A stretch of DNA of 38,336 bases from Pseudonocardia sp. (GTDB lineage: Bacteria; Actinomycetota; Actinomycetes; Mycobacteriales; Pseudonocardiaceae), in contig JAEUJO010000163.1 in the NCBI GenBank assembly GCA_016794615.1, positions 1 to 38,336 of the forward strand. The letters run 5' to 3'. Positions 8,199-16,143 of the stretch are shown piece after piece. Numbering within the stretch: the first letter of the stretch is position 1; each line of letters starts with the position of its first letter. The notes beneath the pieces were generated by a model. It saw only the letters and a list, made by a program, of their open reading frames with translations. It was not told the DNA's origin and made no database searches. The translations under genes were made by a program, and so were the position numbers.

Positions 8199-9451
8199 TG
8201 CGGAAGGTCCTGGCGATCTACGGAACTCGCCCCGAGGCGATCAAGATGGCACCGGTCGTGCGTGAGATCGAGCGGTCACCGCACCTGGACGTCCGCGTCG
8301 CGGTCACCGGCCAGCACCGCGAGCTCCTCGATCAGGTCAACTCGCTGTTCGGCATCAGACCGGCTCATGACCTCGACATCATCCGGCCGCGGCAGTCGCT
8401 CGAGGAGATCACCGTCAACGCCCTCGCCGGCCTGGGGGAGGTGATCCGGGCGGAAGCGCCCGACATGGTTGCGACGCAGGGCGACACCACGACGTCGATG
8501 GTCGCCGCTTTGGCGGCGTTCTACCAGCGCGTCCCTGTCGTGCACGTCGAGGCCGGGCTGCGGACGTCGAACTCGTACTCGCCGTACCCGGAGGAGATCA
8601 ACAGGCGGCTGACGGCCCAGCTGGCCAGCCTGCACCTCGCGCCGACGCCCGGAGCCCGCGCGAACCTCATCGCGGAGAACATCGCACCGGAGACGATCGT
8701 CACGACGGGCAACACGGTGATCGACGCGCTGGTCGACGTGGCGGAACGCGACGTTCCGTTCACCGACCCACGGCTCCGCCGGCTGCAGGGCCGACGCATC
8801 GTGCTGGTCACCGCCCACCGACGCGAGTCGTGGGGCCGGCCCATGGAGCGCTCGGCGCGCGCGCTCGCCCGACTCGCCACGATGTTCCCGGACGTGTACT
8901 TCGTGCTCCCGACGCACCCCAACCCGGTGGTGCGCGAGGCACTGCTGCCCGTGTTGGCCCCACTGCCCAACGTCGTGATCATCGACCCGCTCCCGTACGA
9001 CCAGTTCGCCCGGATCATGGGGCTGAGCACCGTCGTGCTCACCGACAGCGGCGGGGTGCAGGAGGAGGCCCCGAGCCTGGGCAAGCCGGTGCTCGTCCTC
9101 CGCGACACGACCGAGCGTCCCGAAGGGATCGAGGCGGGAACGGTGCGCCTCGTCGGGACGGACGAGGACCGGATCGTCGAGGAGGTCGGTCTGCTGCTCA
9201 CCGACAAGGCCGAGTACCAGGCGATGGCCACCGCGGTGAACCCGTACGGCGACGGGCAGGCGGCCCGGCGCTCGGTGCGCGCGATCGAGCACTTCTTCGG
9301 CATCGGCGAGCGCCCCGACGAGTTCCAGCCGTACCTCCGCGGTCCGGCGACGAGGGGCACGAGCGCGACGCGGTTCCGCTCCCATGGAACCCACGACCTG
9401 ACGTGTGTGCGGTGTGAGGTGCTGGCCGAGGTCGACCAGACCTCCGCCTGA
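8198..9451 (+). CDS. wecB: UDP-N-acetylglucosamine 2-epimerase, non-hydrolysing (WecB)
   Basis: The 417-residue enzyme interconverts UDP-GlcNAc and UDP-ManNAc, the substrate of WecC. Family marks are GTRPEAIKMAPV at 9-20, QGDTTTS, VHVEAGLRT, the PEEINRR loop, VTAHRRESWG, and the C-terminal domain signature DSGGVQEEAPSLGKPVLVLRD with TERPEG. The ATG has GAGGAG eight bases upstream. The usual domain ends near residue 370. A tail of about 45 residues follows, containing a Cys-Val-Arg-Cys pair (DLTCVRCEV), which is not needed for the fold and could bind metal or be disordered. It closes the four-to-five-gene coupled operon; the next gene begins about 140 bp further on. Confidence 0.93.
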   Translation: MRKVLAIYGTRPEAIKMAPVVREIERSPHLDVRVAVTGQHRELLDQVNSLFGIRPAHDLDIIRPRQSLEEITVNALAGLGEVIRAEAPDMVATQGDTTTSMVAALAAFYQRVPVVHVEAGLRTSNSYSPYPEEINRRLTAQLASLHLAPTPGARANLIAENIAPETIVTTGNTVIDALVDVAERDVPFTDPRLRRLQGRRIVLVTAHRRESWGRPMERSARALARLATMFPDVYFVLPTHPNPVVREALLPVLAPLPNVVIIDPLPYDQFARIMGLSTVVLTDSGGVQEEAPSLGKPVLVLRDTTERPEGIEAGTVRLVGTDEDRIVEEVGLLLTDKAEYQAMATAVNPYGDGQAARRSVRAIEHFFGIGERPDEFQPYLRGPATRGTSATRFRSHGTHDLTCVRCEVLAEVDQTSA

Positions 9452-9595
9452 GATGCGGGCGCCGGACGGGATCGGAACCGTGCACGCCGGAGTTCGGGAG
9501 GAACGGAAACGAATCGCCACCCGCTTCCGATAGTCAACTACCAGCTGTTGGATCGCCTGTTGCCGAACGAGTCGAACGCGGGGGACGAGGACGTC

Positions 9596-11110
9596 GTGCA
9601 AAAAGATCTCGAAGTCGAGCATGAGAAGCGATTCCCCGTCGCCCGACTCGTCCCCGGCCAGCGCTCCACAGGTGCTCCCCACCCCCTGGGCGAGGGCAGC
9701 AGGTGGCCCGTCCGATGCACCGCTCCGACGTGGCAGCTGCCGCTCCGGCGGCGGGTGATCCTTTCCGACCTGCTCGCCGTGCTCGCGGCCAGCGGCTCCT
9801 ACGGCCTGGTGGGCTCGGCCGCGTTGACGGACTTCGTGCCCTTCGCCATCGCGGTCGTCATGCTCCTGGCCTTCAGCCTGGCCGCGGCCGGCGCGTGGGA
9901 CTCGACGGTCCTGGGTGACGGCTCCGAGGAGTACAGCCGCGTGCTCCGTGCGCACCTGGCAACCTCCGCGACGATCTGCATGGTCTGCCTGGCCCTTCAG
10001 CTGCCCGCGGGACGGCCGTGGGCGTTCGGCGTGCTACCTCTCGCCGGCGCGTTCGCGGCTGTGGGGCGGGTCGTGCTGCGCAAGCGCCTGCATCGCAGGC
10101 GCCGCGCCGGCGAGGCGATGGCGCGGGTCCTGGCCGTCGGCACCGAGGAGTCGGTGGCGTCGTTGGCGGCACGGACCGCGCGGGCACCGCACCACGGTCT
10201 GATGATCGCGGGCGCCTGCGTCTCGCGCGGGGTCTCCTGGCACGACGGGTCGACGGTCGGTGACGTGCCGGTGGTCGGTGACCTCGACTCCGTTGCGTCG
10301 GCGGCGATCGAGGGTCGATACGACATCGTCTCGGTCGCCCAGGCACCCGGCTGGACGGCCAGGCGACTCCAGCGCCTGTCGTGGGAGCTCGAAGGCACGG
10401 GCATCGAGCTCTTCGTCGACCCGGGCCTCATGGAGCTCGCCGGGCCACGGCTCCACGTGGCCAACATCGACGGCCTGCCGCTGCTGCGGCTGACGCAGCC
10501 CAGCTTCTCCGGGTGGCGTCGCATTCTCAAGGACGCGCTCGATCGCGTCGCGGCGTCGCTGATCCTCCTCGTGGCCCTGCCGGTCATGACCGGGATAGCG
10601 GTCATGATCAAGCGGGACGGCGGACCGGTGTTCTTCCGGCAGACGCGCGTGGGGCTGAACGGCCGCGAGTTTCAAATGATCAAGTTCCGGTCGATGAACG
10701 TCGGGAGCGAGAAGCGGCTCGCCGAGCTCGAGGCGGTCAACGAGGCCGGCGGGCCACTGTTCAAGATGCGCGCGGACCCGCGGGTCACCCCGGTCGGGCG
10801 GGTGCTGCGGCGGTACTCGCTGGACGAGCTACCGCAGCTGTTCAACGTCGTCCTGGGCTCGATGTCCCTCGTGGGACCGCGCCCGCCGCTGCCCAAGGAG
10901 GTGGCGGGCTACGACCAGGACGCCCACCGGCGCCTGCTGGTCAAGCCGGGGATGACAGGCCTGTGGCAGGTCAGCGGTCGGAGCAACCTGTCGTGGCAGG
11001 ACTCGGTCCGGCTCGACCTGCGGTACGTGGAGAACTGGACCATCGCGCTCGACGTGCAGATCTTGATCAAGACGATCCGTGCCGTGGTGGCCGGGGACGG
11101 TGCCTACTGA
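9596..11110 (+). CDS. Undecaprenyl-phosphate sugar phosphotransferase (WbaP/exopolysaccharide initiating transferase)
   Basis: This polyisoprenyl-phosphate hexose-1-phosphate transferase starts repeat-unit assembly on undecaprenyl phosphate. It has the large WbaP-type layout: N-terminal membrane helices, a soluble Rossmann-like CoA_binding_3 domain (GDVPVVGDLDSV), then a re-entrant membrane helix (DALDRVAASLILLVALPVM) and the catalytic Bac_transf domain with FRQTRVG, IKFRSM, DELPQLFNVVLGSMSLVGPRP and KPGMTGLWQVSGR. The Asp-Glu of SLDELPQL is the family catalytic pair. I chose GTG 9596, with GACGAGG just upstream (504 residues). TTG 9548 would add 16 residues but lacks a ribosome site. The sugar transferred (Glc, Gal or GlcNAc-type) cannot be read from sequence. 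Confidence 0.88.
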   Translation: MQKDLEVEHEKRFPVARLVPGQRSTGAPHPLGEGSRWPVRCTAPTWQLPLRRRVILSDLLAVLAASGSYGLVGSAALTDFVPFAIAVVMLLAFSLAAAGAWDSTVLGDGSEEYSRVLRAHLATSATICMVCLALQLPAGRPWAFGVLPLAGAFAAVGRVVLRKRLHRRRRAGEAMARVLAVGTEESVASLAARTARAPHHGLMIAGACVSRGVSWHDGSTVGDVPVVGDLDSVASAAIEGRYDIVSVAQAPGWTARRLQRLSWELEGTGIELFVDPGLMELAGPRLHVANIDGLPLLRLTQPSFSGWRRILKDALDRVAASLILLVALPVMTGIAVMIKRDGGPVFFRQTRVGLNGREFQMIKFRSMNVGSEKRLAELEAVNEAGGPLFKMRADPRVTPVGRVLRRYSLDELPQLFNVVLGSMSLVGPRPPLPKEVAGYDQDAHRRLLVKPGMTGLWQVSGRSNLSWQDSVRLDLRYVENWTIALDVQILIKTIRAVVAGDGAY

Positions 11111-11133
11111 GCGGCGGGCCTACTGAGCGGCGG
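11102..11133. repeat. 16-bp perfect tandem duplication at the convergent ends of two genes
   Basis: GCCTACTGAGCGGCGG is repeated directly. The first copy holds the TGA of the phosphotransferase gene; the second holds the TAG of the deacetylase gene on the other strand. The duplication changes neither protein beyond spacing the two stops apart. Confidence 0.9.
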
Positions 11134-12058
11134 TCTGGGGGGTGCGGGACTTCACGAGGTCCCGCATCACCTTCAGCAGTTCGACGGCTCCCCGCTCCGA
11201 GAGGAGCACCGAACGCCGGATCTCGAACCGGGGAGTGGCCGCGGTGTTCCGGCCGGGTTCCGTGGTGACACCGAAGGTGTGCCCGGCGCGCTCGGCCGCC
11301 TCCACCGTCCGGGCGTCGTAGTCCGTCGCCTCGCCATTGGGGTAGGCGATCACCTCGGCACTGGTCCCGAGCTCGGCCTGGAGCCGCCTGCGCGCCGTGA
11401 GGATGTCCGTCCGCTGCTCGTCCGCTCCCTCGCACGACAGGATGTCGTGCCGCAGGGAGTGCGACCCGATGGTCATGTAGTCCTGCAGCCGTCGCGCCCC
11501 GTCCCAGTCCAGGAACTCCCGTTCCGGCCGGTACGGCTCGGCCGGGTCGGCCTCCGCCACCAGATCCTTCACGGCGTCCCGCCGGCGGACGCCGTTCATC
11601 GCCTTCAGGTCGGCCGCCACGTTCTTGAACGCGGCCCGCCGCTCGTCCGGCGACCCCAGCGGTACTCGCTGCTCCGCCCAGCCCACCGAGGTCGCCCGTG
11701 CGTGCTGGAAGGCGGCCGCCAACTCCTCCCACCAGGGGGTGACCTCCCTGCTGAGCAGTTCGGGCACCAGGAAGCAGGTCGCCGGGAGGCCGAGCTCGCG
11801 CAACATCGGGCCTGCCACCGTCAAGTTGTCGCGGTACCCGTCGTCGAACGTGATCGCCACCGCCCGAGGTGGCAGCGGTGCCCCGTCCACCATCCGCTGC
11901 AACGCATCTTCGATCGGAACCACGTTCGCGACCTTGCGCAGGGCGGTGAACTGCTGCAGGAGGCCGCGTGATCCGGCACCGGGGGCGGAGGGGAAACACG
12001 CGGTTCCCTCCACATTGTGGTAGCCGAGCACCACCAGGCCACGGGGTCGATGCTGCAT
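11120..12058 (-). CDS. Polysaccharide deacetylase (NodB homology domain)
   Basis: The 312-residue protein belongs to the metal-dependent carbohydrate esterase 4 family, which removes N-acetyl groups from glycans. Motif 1 is TFDDGY at 70-75, containing the catalytic and metal-binding aspartates. Motif 2 is HSLRH at 200-204 with the two metal histidines. Motif 3 is AYPNGE. A stretch of about 90 residues is inserted between motifs 1 and 2. No signal peptide is evident, so a cytoplasmic or unconventional location is possible. ATG 12058 follows AAAGGAAG; the ATG 15 bases upstream lies inside that ribosome site and is less likely. It is convergent with the initiating transferase gene and closes the polysaccharide region, where it may deacetylate GlcNAc or ManNAc residues. 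Confidence 0.85.
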   Translation of the reverse strand: MQHRPRGLVVLGYHNVEGTACFPSAPGAGSRGLLQQFTALRKVANVVPIEDALQRMVDGAPLPPRAVAITFDDGYRDNLTVAGPMLRELGLPATCFLVPELLSREVTPWWEELAAAFQHARATSVGWAEQRVPLGSPDERRAAFKNVAADLKAMNGVRRRDAVKDLVAEADPAEPYRPEREFLDWDGARRLQDYMTIGSHSLRHDILSCEGADEQRTDILTARRRLQAELGTSAEVIAYPNGEATDYDARTVEAAERAGHTFGVTTEPGRNTAATPRFEIRRSVLLSERGAVELLKVMRDLVKSRTPQTAAQ

Positions 12059-12103
12059 GGAGCTTCCTTTCACGTTCTCGGTGGCCGACCGTCCCGCAGG
12101 GTG

Positions 12104-14680
12104 TCAGGACCGGTCGAACTCGCGCGCAGCCAGCGCCCGGACGATCCCGGCGCGCCCTTCCGACACCAACCGCCGCAGGGCGGGCGGGTGGTCGGGATCG
12201 GCGAGCCACGCGTCGGCCGCGTCCACCGTCGCCTTGTCCACGGCCCACGCCGGGAACAGGCCCATCACCACGGGCTGCGCACGCTCGCTCGTCCGCCGCT
12301 CCCAGACCCCCGCCACGTCCGCGAAGTAGCGCTCGACATAGGGGGTGAGCAACGCGCGCTGCGCGGGGTGCGAGAACCCGCTGATGATCGCCTCGTTGAC
12401 CGCGTTCGGCAGATCGTCGTCGTGCACGGCCCGCTGCCAGGCGCGCTCCTTCGCCTCCGCGGTCGGGATCAGCGCGCGGGCCCGCTCGGCCTGCCGCTGC
12501 CCGGTGGACGTGGCGTCGCGCTCCTGCTCGGCGGCGATGAGCGCCTCCGGATCGCCCCCCGTGGCCCCCTGCGCGACCAGTGCGTGCAGCAGCCGCCAGC
12601 GGAGGTCCGTGTCGACGGTCAGCCCTGCCGGCACGTCCACACCGGACAGCCAGCCGCGGAGCTGCCCGAGCACCGGCTCGGGCAGCACGCTGCCGGCCAG
12701 GGAGTTGACGACGGCGAGCTGTGCGTCCGAGCCCGCCTCCGCGGTGTCGAGGCGGGCCCGCAGGCCGTCGACCAGTGCCGGCCAGCCCCGCTCGGCTGCC
12801 CACTGCTCGTCCGCGTACGACATGATCGCGGTCTGGGCCTGCAGCAGCAGCCGCTGGACGACGCCGATCTCGGTCTCGGCGCCGAACCCGCCCGCCACGA
12901 GCACGGAGAAGTCACGGGCCTTCAGCTCGGCCTCGCGGGTCATCTCCCACGCTGCGCTCCAGCAGAGGGTGCGGGGGAGCGGCTCCGCGATGTCGCCGAT
13001 CCGGTCGATCAGCGTGGCGAGCGAGCCCGGGTCCAACCGCAGGGCGCAGTAGGTGAGGTCGTCGTCGTTGACCAGCACGAGCTTGCCGCGCGACTCGCCG
13101 ACCAGCTCGGGAACCGCGGTGCGCTCGCCCTCGACGTCCACCTCGACGCGGTGGGTGCGCACGAGCTTGCCGGACCCGTCGTCGTCGTAGACCCCGACGG
13201 CGATCCGGTGCGTGCGCAGCTCGCCTGCGCCGGGCCGGGCGCCGCCCTGCACGACGTCGAAGCGGGTGAACGCGCCGCGGTCGTCCAGCTCGAACGAGGG
13301 CCGCAGCAGGTTGAGCCCGGTGGTCTTGAGCCACTGCGAGCCCCAGCCCGACAGGTTGCGCCCCGAGGCATTCTCGAGCGCACCGAGCAGGTCGTCGAAC
13401 GTGGCGTTGCCCCACTTGTGGGCCTCGAAGTAGGCGCGCAGACCGGCGAGGAACGGTTCGAGCCCGACGTAGGCGACGAGCTGCTTGAGTACCGAGGCGC
13501 CCTTGGCGTAGGTGATCCCGTCGAAGTTGACCTCGACTGCCTGCAGGTCCGGGATGTCCGCGGCGACCGGGTGGGTCGAGGGTAGCTGGTCCTGGCGGTA
13601 GGCCCAGCTCTTCTCGACGTTCGCGAACGTCGTCCATGCCTCGGTGTACTCGGTGGCCTGGGCCTGGCAGAGCACGCTCGCGAACGTCGCGAACGACTCG
13701 TTCAGCCACAGGTCGTCCCACCAGGCCATGGTCACGAGGTCGCCGAACCACATGTGGGCCATCTCGTGCAGCACGGTCTCGGCGCGCCGCTCGTAGGTCG
13801 AGCGTGTGACGCGGCTGCGGAAGACGTAGTCCTCGAGGAAGGTCACCGCGCCGGCGTTCTCCATCGCGCCCGCGTTGAACTCCGGCACGAACAGCTGGTC
13901 GTACTTGCCGAACGGGTACCGGATGCCGAAGTTGCGGTGGTAGAAGTCGAAGCCCTGCTTGGTCTCGGTGAACAGCCGCTCGGCGTCCATGTGCTCGGCG
14001 AGCGAGGCGCGGCAGTAGATGCCCAGGGGGATGGTCTCCCCGGCGCGGTCGTCGATGTGCTCGTCGCGCCACTCCGCGTACGGGCCCGCGACCAGCGCCA
14101 CGAGGTAGGTGCTGAGGATCTCGGTGGCGGCGAACCGGTGCACCGCGGCCGGACCGGCCTGCTCGACCTCGGCGGTCGCGTTCGAGACGACCTTCCAGGT
14201 GGCGGGTGCGGTGACGGTGAGGGTGTAGCGGGCCTTGAGGTCCGGCTGGTCGAAGCAGGCGAACATCCGCTTGGCGTCCGCGGTCTCGAACTGGGAGTAG
14301 AGGTAGACGGCGCCGTCGACCGGGTCGACGAAGCGGTGCAGGCCCTCGCCGGTGTTCATGTACCGGCCGGTCGCGACCACGACGAGCTCGTTCTCGGCGG
14401 TCAGGTCCGGCAGCGTGATCCCGTCGTCTTCGCGGTAGGCGGACACATCGAGCGCCGTGCCGTTGAGCGTGGCCGAGGAGACCCCGGCCCCCACGAAGTC
14501 GATCCAGCTGTCCGCGCCGGGCTCACGGCAACCGAAGTGCACCGTGGTGGTGGTGGCGAAGGTCGTCTCGCCGGGCGCGCCGGAGCCGTCGGTGAGGTCG
14601 AGCTCGACGGCGTACGCGGCGACGTTCAGCAGCGCGGCCCGCCGCTCGGCGTCGACGCGGGTCAGGTTGGGCGGGGCCAT
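12104..14680 (-). CDS. pepN: Aminopeptidase N (M1 family)
   Basis: The 858-residue zinc aminopeptidase releases N-terminal residues from peptides in the cytoplasm. The N-terminal beta domain is followed by the substrate-anchoring GAMEN at 271-275, then HEMAH at 305-309, with the second zinc-ligand glutamate in NESF at residue 328 (HExxH-x18-E). A long helical C-terminal domain of the ERAP1_C type completes it, matching the usual actinobacterial PepN length. ATG 14680 opens a typical MAPPNLTRVDAERRAALL N-terminus and is preceded by GGAGAGGAG about ten bases upstream. It is divergent from the DsbA-like gene, as Rv2467 is from Rv2466c in M. tuberculosis. Expected to be constitutive housekeeping. 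Confidence 0.95.
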   Translation of the reverse strand: MAPPNLTRVDAERRAALLNVAAYAVELDLTDGSGAPGETTFATTTTVHFGCREPGADSWIDFVGAGVSSATLNGTALDVSAYREDDGITLPDLTAENELVVVATGRYMNTGEGLHRFVDPVDGAVYLYSQFETADAKRMFACFDQPDLKARYTLTVTAPATWKVVSNATAEVEQAGPAAVHRFAATEILSTYLVALVAGPYAEWRDEHIDDRAGETIPLGIYCRASLAEHMDAERLFTETKQGFDFYHRNFGIRYPFGKYDQLFVPEFNAGAMENAGAVTFLEDYVFRSRVTRSTYERRAETVLHEMAHMWFGDLVTMAWWDDLWLNESFATFASVLCQAQATEYTEAWTTFANVEKSWAYRQDQLPSTHPVAADIPDLQAVEVNFDGITYAKGASVLKQLVAYVGLEPFLAGLRAYFEAHKWGNATFDDLLGALENASGRNLSGWGSQWLKTTGLNLLRPSFELDDRGAFTRFDVVQGGARPGAGELRTHRIAVGVYDDDGSGKLVRTHRVEVDVEGERTAVPELVGESRGKLVLVNDDDLTYCALRLDPGSLATLIDRIGDIAEPLPRTLCWSAAWEMTREAELKARDFSVLVAGGFGAETEIGVVQRLLLQAQTAIMSYADEQWAAERGWPALVDGLRARLDTAEAGSDAQLAVVNSLAGSVLPEPVLGQLRGWLSGVDVPAGLTVDTDLRWRLLHALVAQGATGGDPEALIAAEQERDATSTGQRQAERARALIPTAEAKERAWQRAVHDDDLPNAVNEAIISGFSHPAQRALLTPYVERYFADVAGVWERRTSERAQPVVMGLFPAWAVDKATVDAADAWLADPDHPPALRRLVSEGRAGIVRALAAREFDRS

Positions 14681-14831
14681 GCCGTGTCCGACTCCTCTCC
14701 ATGTCGATTCAGGCCGATCCAACCACGTGTGTCCCGGGCGGGTGGCGGGGATTCCGGAACATCCGGCCCACCCGAGCTGGTTGAAGGCAGAAGTACCATG
14801 ACGGACAGGCACCCGAATGATCGGAGAACTC

Positions 14832-15452
14832 GTGACCGGAACCGACAACCCAGCCCGTGTCGACTTCTGGTTCGACCCGCTGTGCCCGTGGGCGTGGATC
14901 ACCTCGCGGTGGATCCTCGAGGTGCGGCAGGTCCGCGACGTCGACCTGCGCTTCCACGTGATGAGCCTGAGCGTGCTCAACGAGGGCCGCGAGGGCCTGT
15001 CCGACGAGTACCGCGAGCTGATGGGTCGCGCGTGGGGCCCCGTACGCGTCGCGATCGCGGCCGCCCGGGAGCACGGCGAGCAGATCCTCGAGCCGCTCTA
15101 CACCGCGCTCGGCACGCGGATCCACAATGAGCAGAACAAGGACTTCGACGTGGTGATCAAGGAGGCGCTGGCCGAGCTCGAGCTTCCGCCGTCCCTGGCC
15201 GACGCCGCCACCTCGACCGACTACGACGACGAGGTGCGGGCGAGCCACAACGCCGGGATGGAGCCCGTGGGCCTGGACGTTGGCACACCGACGATCCACA
15301 TCGACGGCGTGGCGTTCTTCGGGCCGGTGCTCTCCCGGATCCCGCGGGGTGAGGACGCGGGCAACGTCTTCGACGGCGCCCGCCTGCTGGCGGCCTACCC
15401 GCACTTCTTCGAGCTGAAGCGCACCCGCTACGAGCGGCCCGAGTTCGACTGA
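14832..15452 (+). CDS. DsbA-family / Rv2466c-like thioredoxin-fold oxidoreductase with CPWA active site
   Basis: About 206 residues, with near-continuous similarity to the mycothiol-dependent reductase Rv2466c: [65 protein letters not shown] and [11 protein letters not shown]. Rv2466c uses a CPWC motif; here the second cysteine is alanine (CPWA, Cys18-Ala21), leaving one nucleophilic thiol. A monothiol mechanism through mixed disulfides with mycothiol is therefore inferred. The start is GTG 14832 behind GGAGAA; ATG 14817, five codons upstream, is an alternative. It is divergent from pepN. In M. tuberculosis rpiB follows directly; here rpiB is about 21.6 kb away. Confidence 0.9.
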   Translation: MTGTDNPARVDFWFDPLCPWAWITSRWILEVRQVRDVDLRFHVMSLSVLNEGREGLSDEYRELMGRAWGPVRVAIAAAREHGEQILEPLYTALGTRIHNEQNKDFDVVIKEALAELELPPSLADAATSTDYDDEVRASHNAGMEPVGLDVGTPTIHIDGVAFFGPVLSRIPRGEDAGNVFDGARLLAAYPHFFELKRTRYERPEFD

Positions 15453-15466
15453 TCGGACGGCGCGCC

Positions 15467-15494
15467 GGCCGGACCGCGCATGCGCGGCCCGGCC
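15467..15494. terminator. Large inverted repeat between convergent genes, probable bidirectional terminator
   Basis: A 14+14 dyad centred on GCATGC (GGCCGGACCGCGCA against TGCGCGGCCCGGCC) has one mismatch and lies in the 48 bp between the DsbA-like gene and the CBS gene, which converge. There is no T tract, as is common for actinobacterial hairpin terminators. Confidence 0.6.
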
Positions 15495-15500
15495 CGCGCG

Positions 15501-15932
15501 TCACGACCGGGCGATCACCCAGTCCCGCAGGACACCGGTCTCCATCTCCATCTCGCGGACCCGGTACTTGACCAGGTCGCCGATACTGATGATGCCCACG
15601 AGCTCGCCGCGCTCCACCACCGGCAGGTGGCGGTAACGGAAGCGGGTCATCTGAGCCATGGCGCTGGCGACGGTCTCCTGCGGGTCGCAGGTGTGCACGT
15701 CTCGGCTCATCACCGACTCGACCGGCTCCTCGAGCACGGCAGCGCCCCTGAGCGTGATTCCGCGCACGATGTCGCGCTCGGAGACGATCCCGCGGATGCG
15801 GCGATCATCGCACACGACCAGCGCGCCGACGTCGGCATCGGTGAGCCGCCTGGCAGCCTCCGCCACCGTGATCCACGGCAGTGCCTTGTGCACCTCGACG
15901 CCCTTGTCGCCGAGGATGTCCGCGATCCGCAT
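15501..15932 (-). CDS. Two-CBS-domain protein
   Basis: The 143-residue protein consists almost only of a tandem pair of CBS domains (a Bateman module), about residues 7-62 and 73-132. Landmarks are VSERDIVRG in the first domain and RHLPVVERGELVGIISIGDLVK in the second, which sense adenine nucleotides in related proteins. It has no catalytic or membrane part, so it is a stand-alone sensor or regulator. ATG 15932 follows AGGGGA; an ATG six codons upstream is an alternative. It is divergent from the kinase gene across 211 bp. A hairpin GGGCGC-ttcgct-GCGCCC at 15961-15978 lies in its 5' leader. Such proteins in actinobacteria are often hypoxia- or stress-linked, but nothing here shows that directly. 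Confidence 0.85.
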   Translation of the reverse strand: MRIADILGDKGVEVHKALPWITVAEAARRLTDADVGALVVCDDRRIRGIVSERDIVRGITLRGAAVLEEPVESVMSRDVHTCDPQETVASAMAQMTRFRYRHLPVVERGELVGIISIGDLVKYRVREMEMETGVLRDWVIARS

Positions 15933-15960
15933 CGTGTCCCCTGTTCTCAACCTGCCCGGT

Positions 15961-15978
15961 GGGCGCTTCGCTGCGCCC
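15961..15978 (-). promoter_or_regulatory. Hairpin in the leader of the CBS gene
   Basis: GGGCGC and GCGCCC pair around TTCGCT, 28 bases upstream of the CBS start codon. It could affect messenger stability or initiation; similar GC-rich TTCG hairpins are common between actinobacterial genes, so a function is uncertain. Confidence 0.3.
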
Positions 15979-16143
15979 CGGACTCCAGCGTCCTCCGATC
16001 CGAGCGGGGGATCAATCCAACCCCCCGAGACCTGTGGACAACTGCCGGATCGTCACGTTCGCGGCAACGATGTGGCGAAGCCCGCTCGCACTGACCGGCC
16101 GCGGCGGCAGGTGGTCGAGGGGCGGAGGATATCCTGAACGACG

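Noticed and set aside
12017..13585. Long plus-strand frames opposite pepN, and similar long frames opposite asnB, glnA and the ligase fusion
   Set aside because: Open antisense frames are expected in DNA with very high third-position GC; none shows a recognisable domain.
14798..15130. ATG at 14798 opening a different, longer frame over the DsbA-like gene
   Set aside because: The product has no family character, while the overlapping frame is nearly collinear with Rv2466c.
16130..16143. TATCCT just before the kinase start, suggesting a leaderless transcript
   Set aside because: No acceptable -35 box at 16-19 bp; GGAGG upstream offers ordinary initiation instead.
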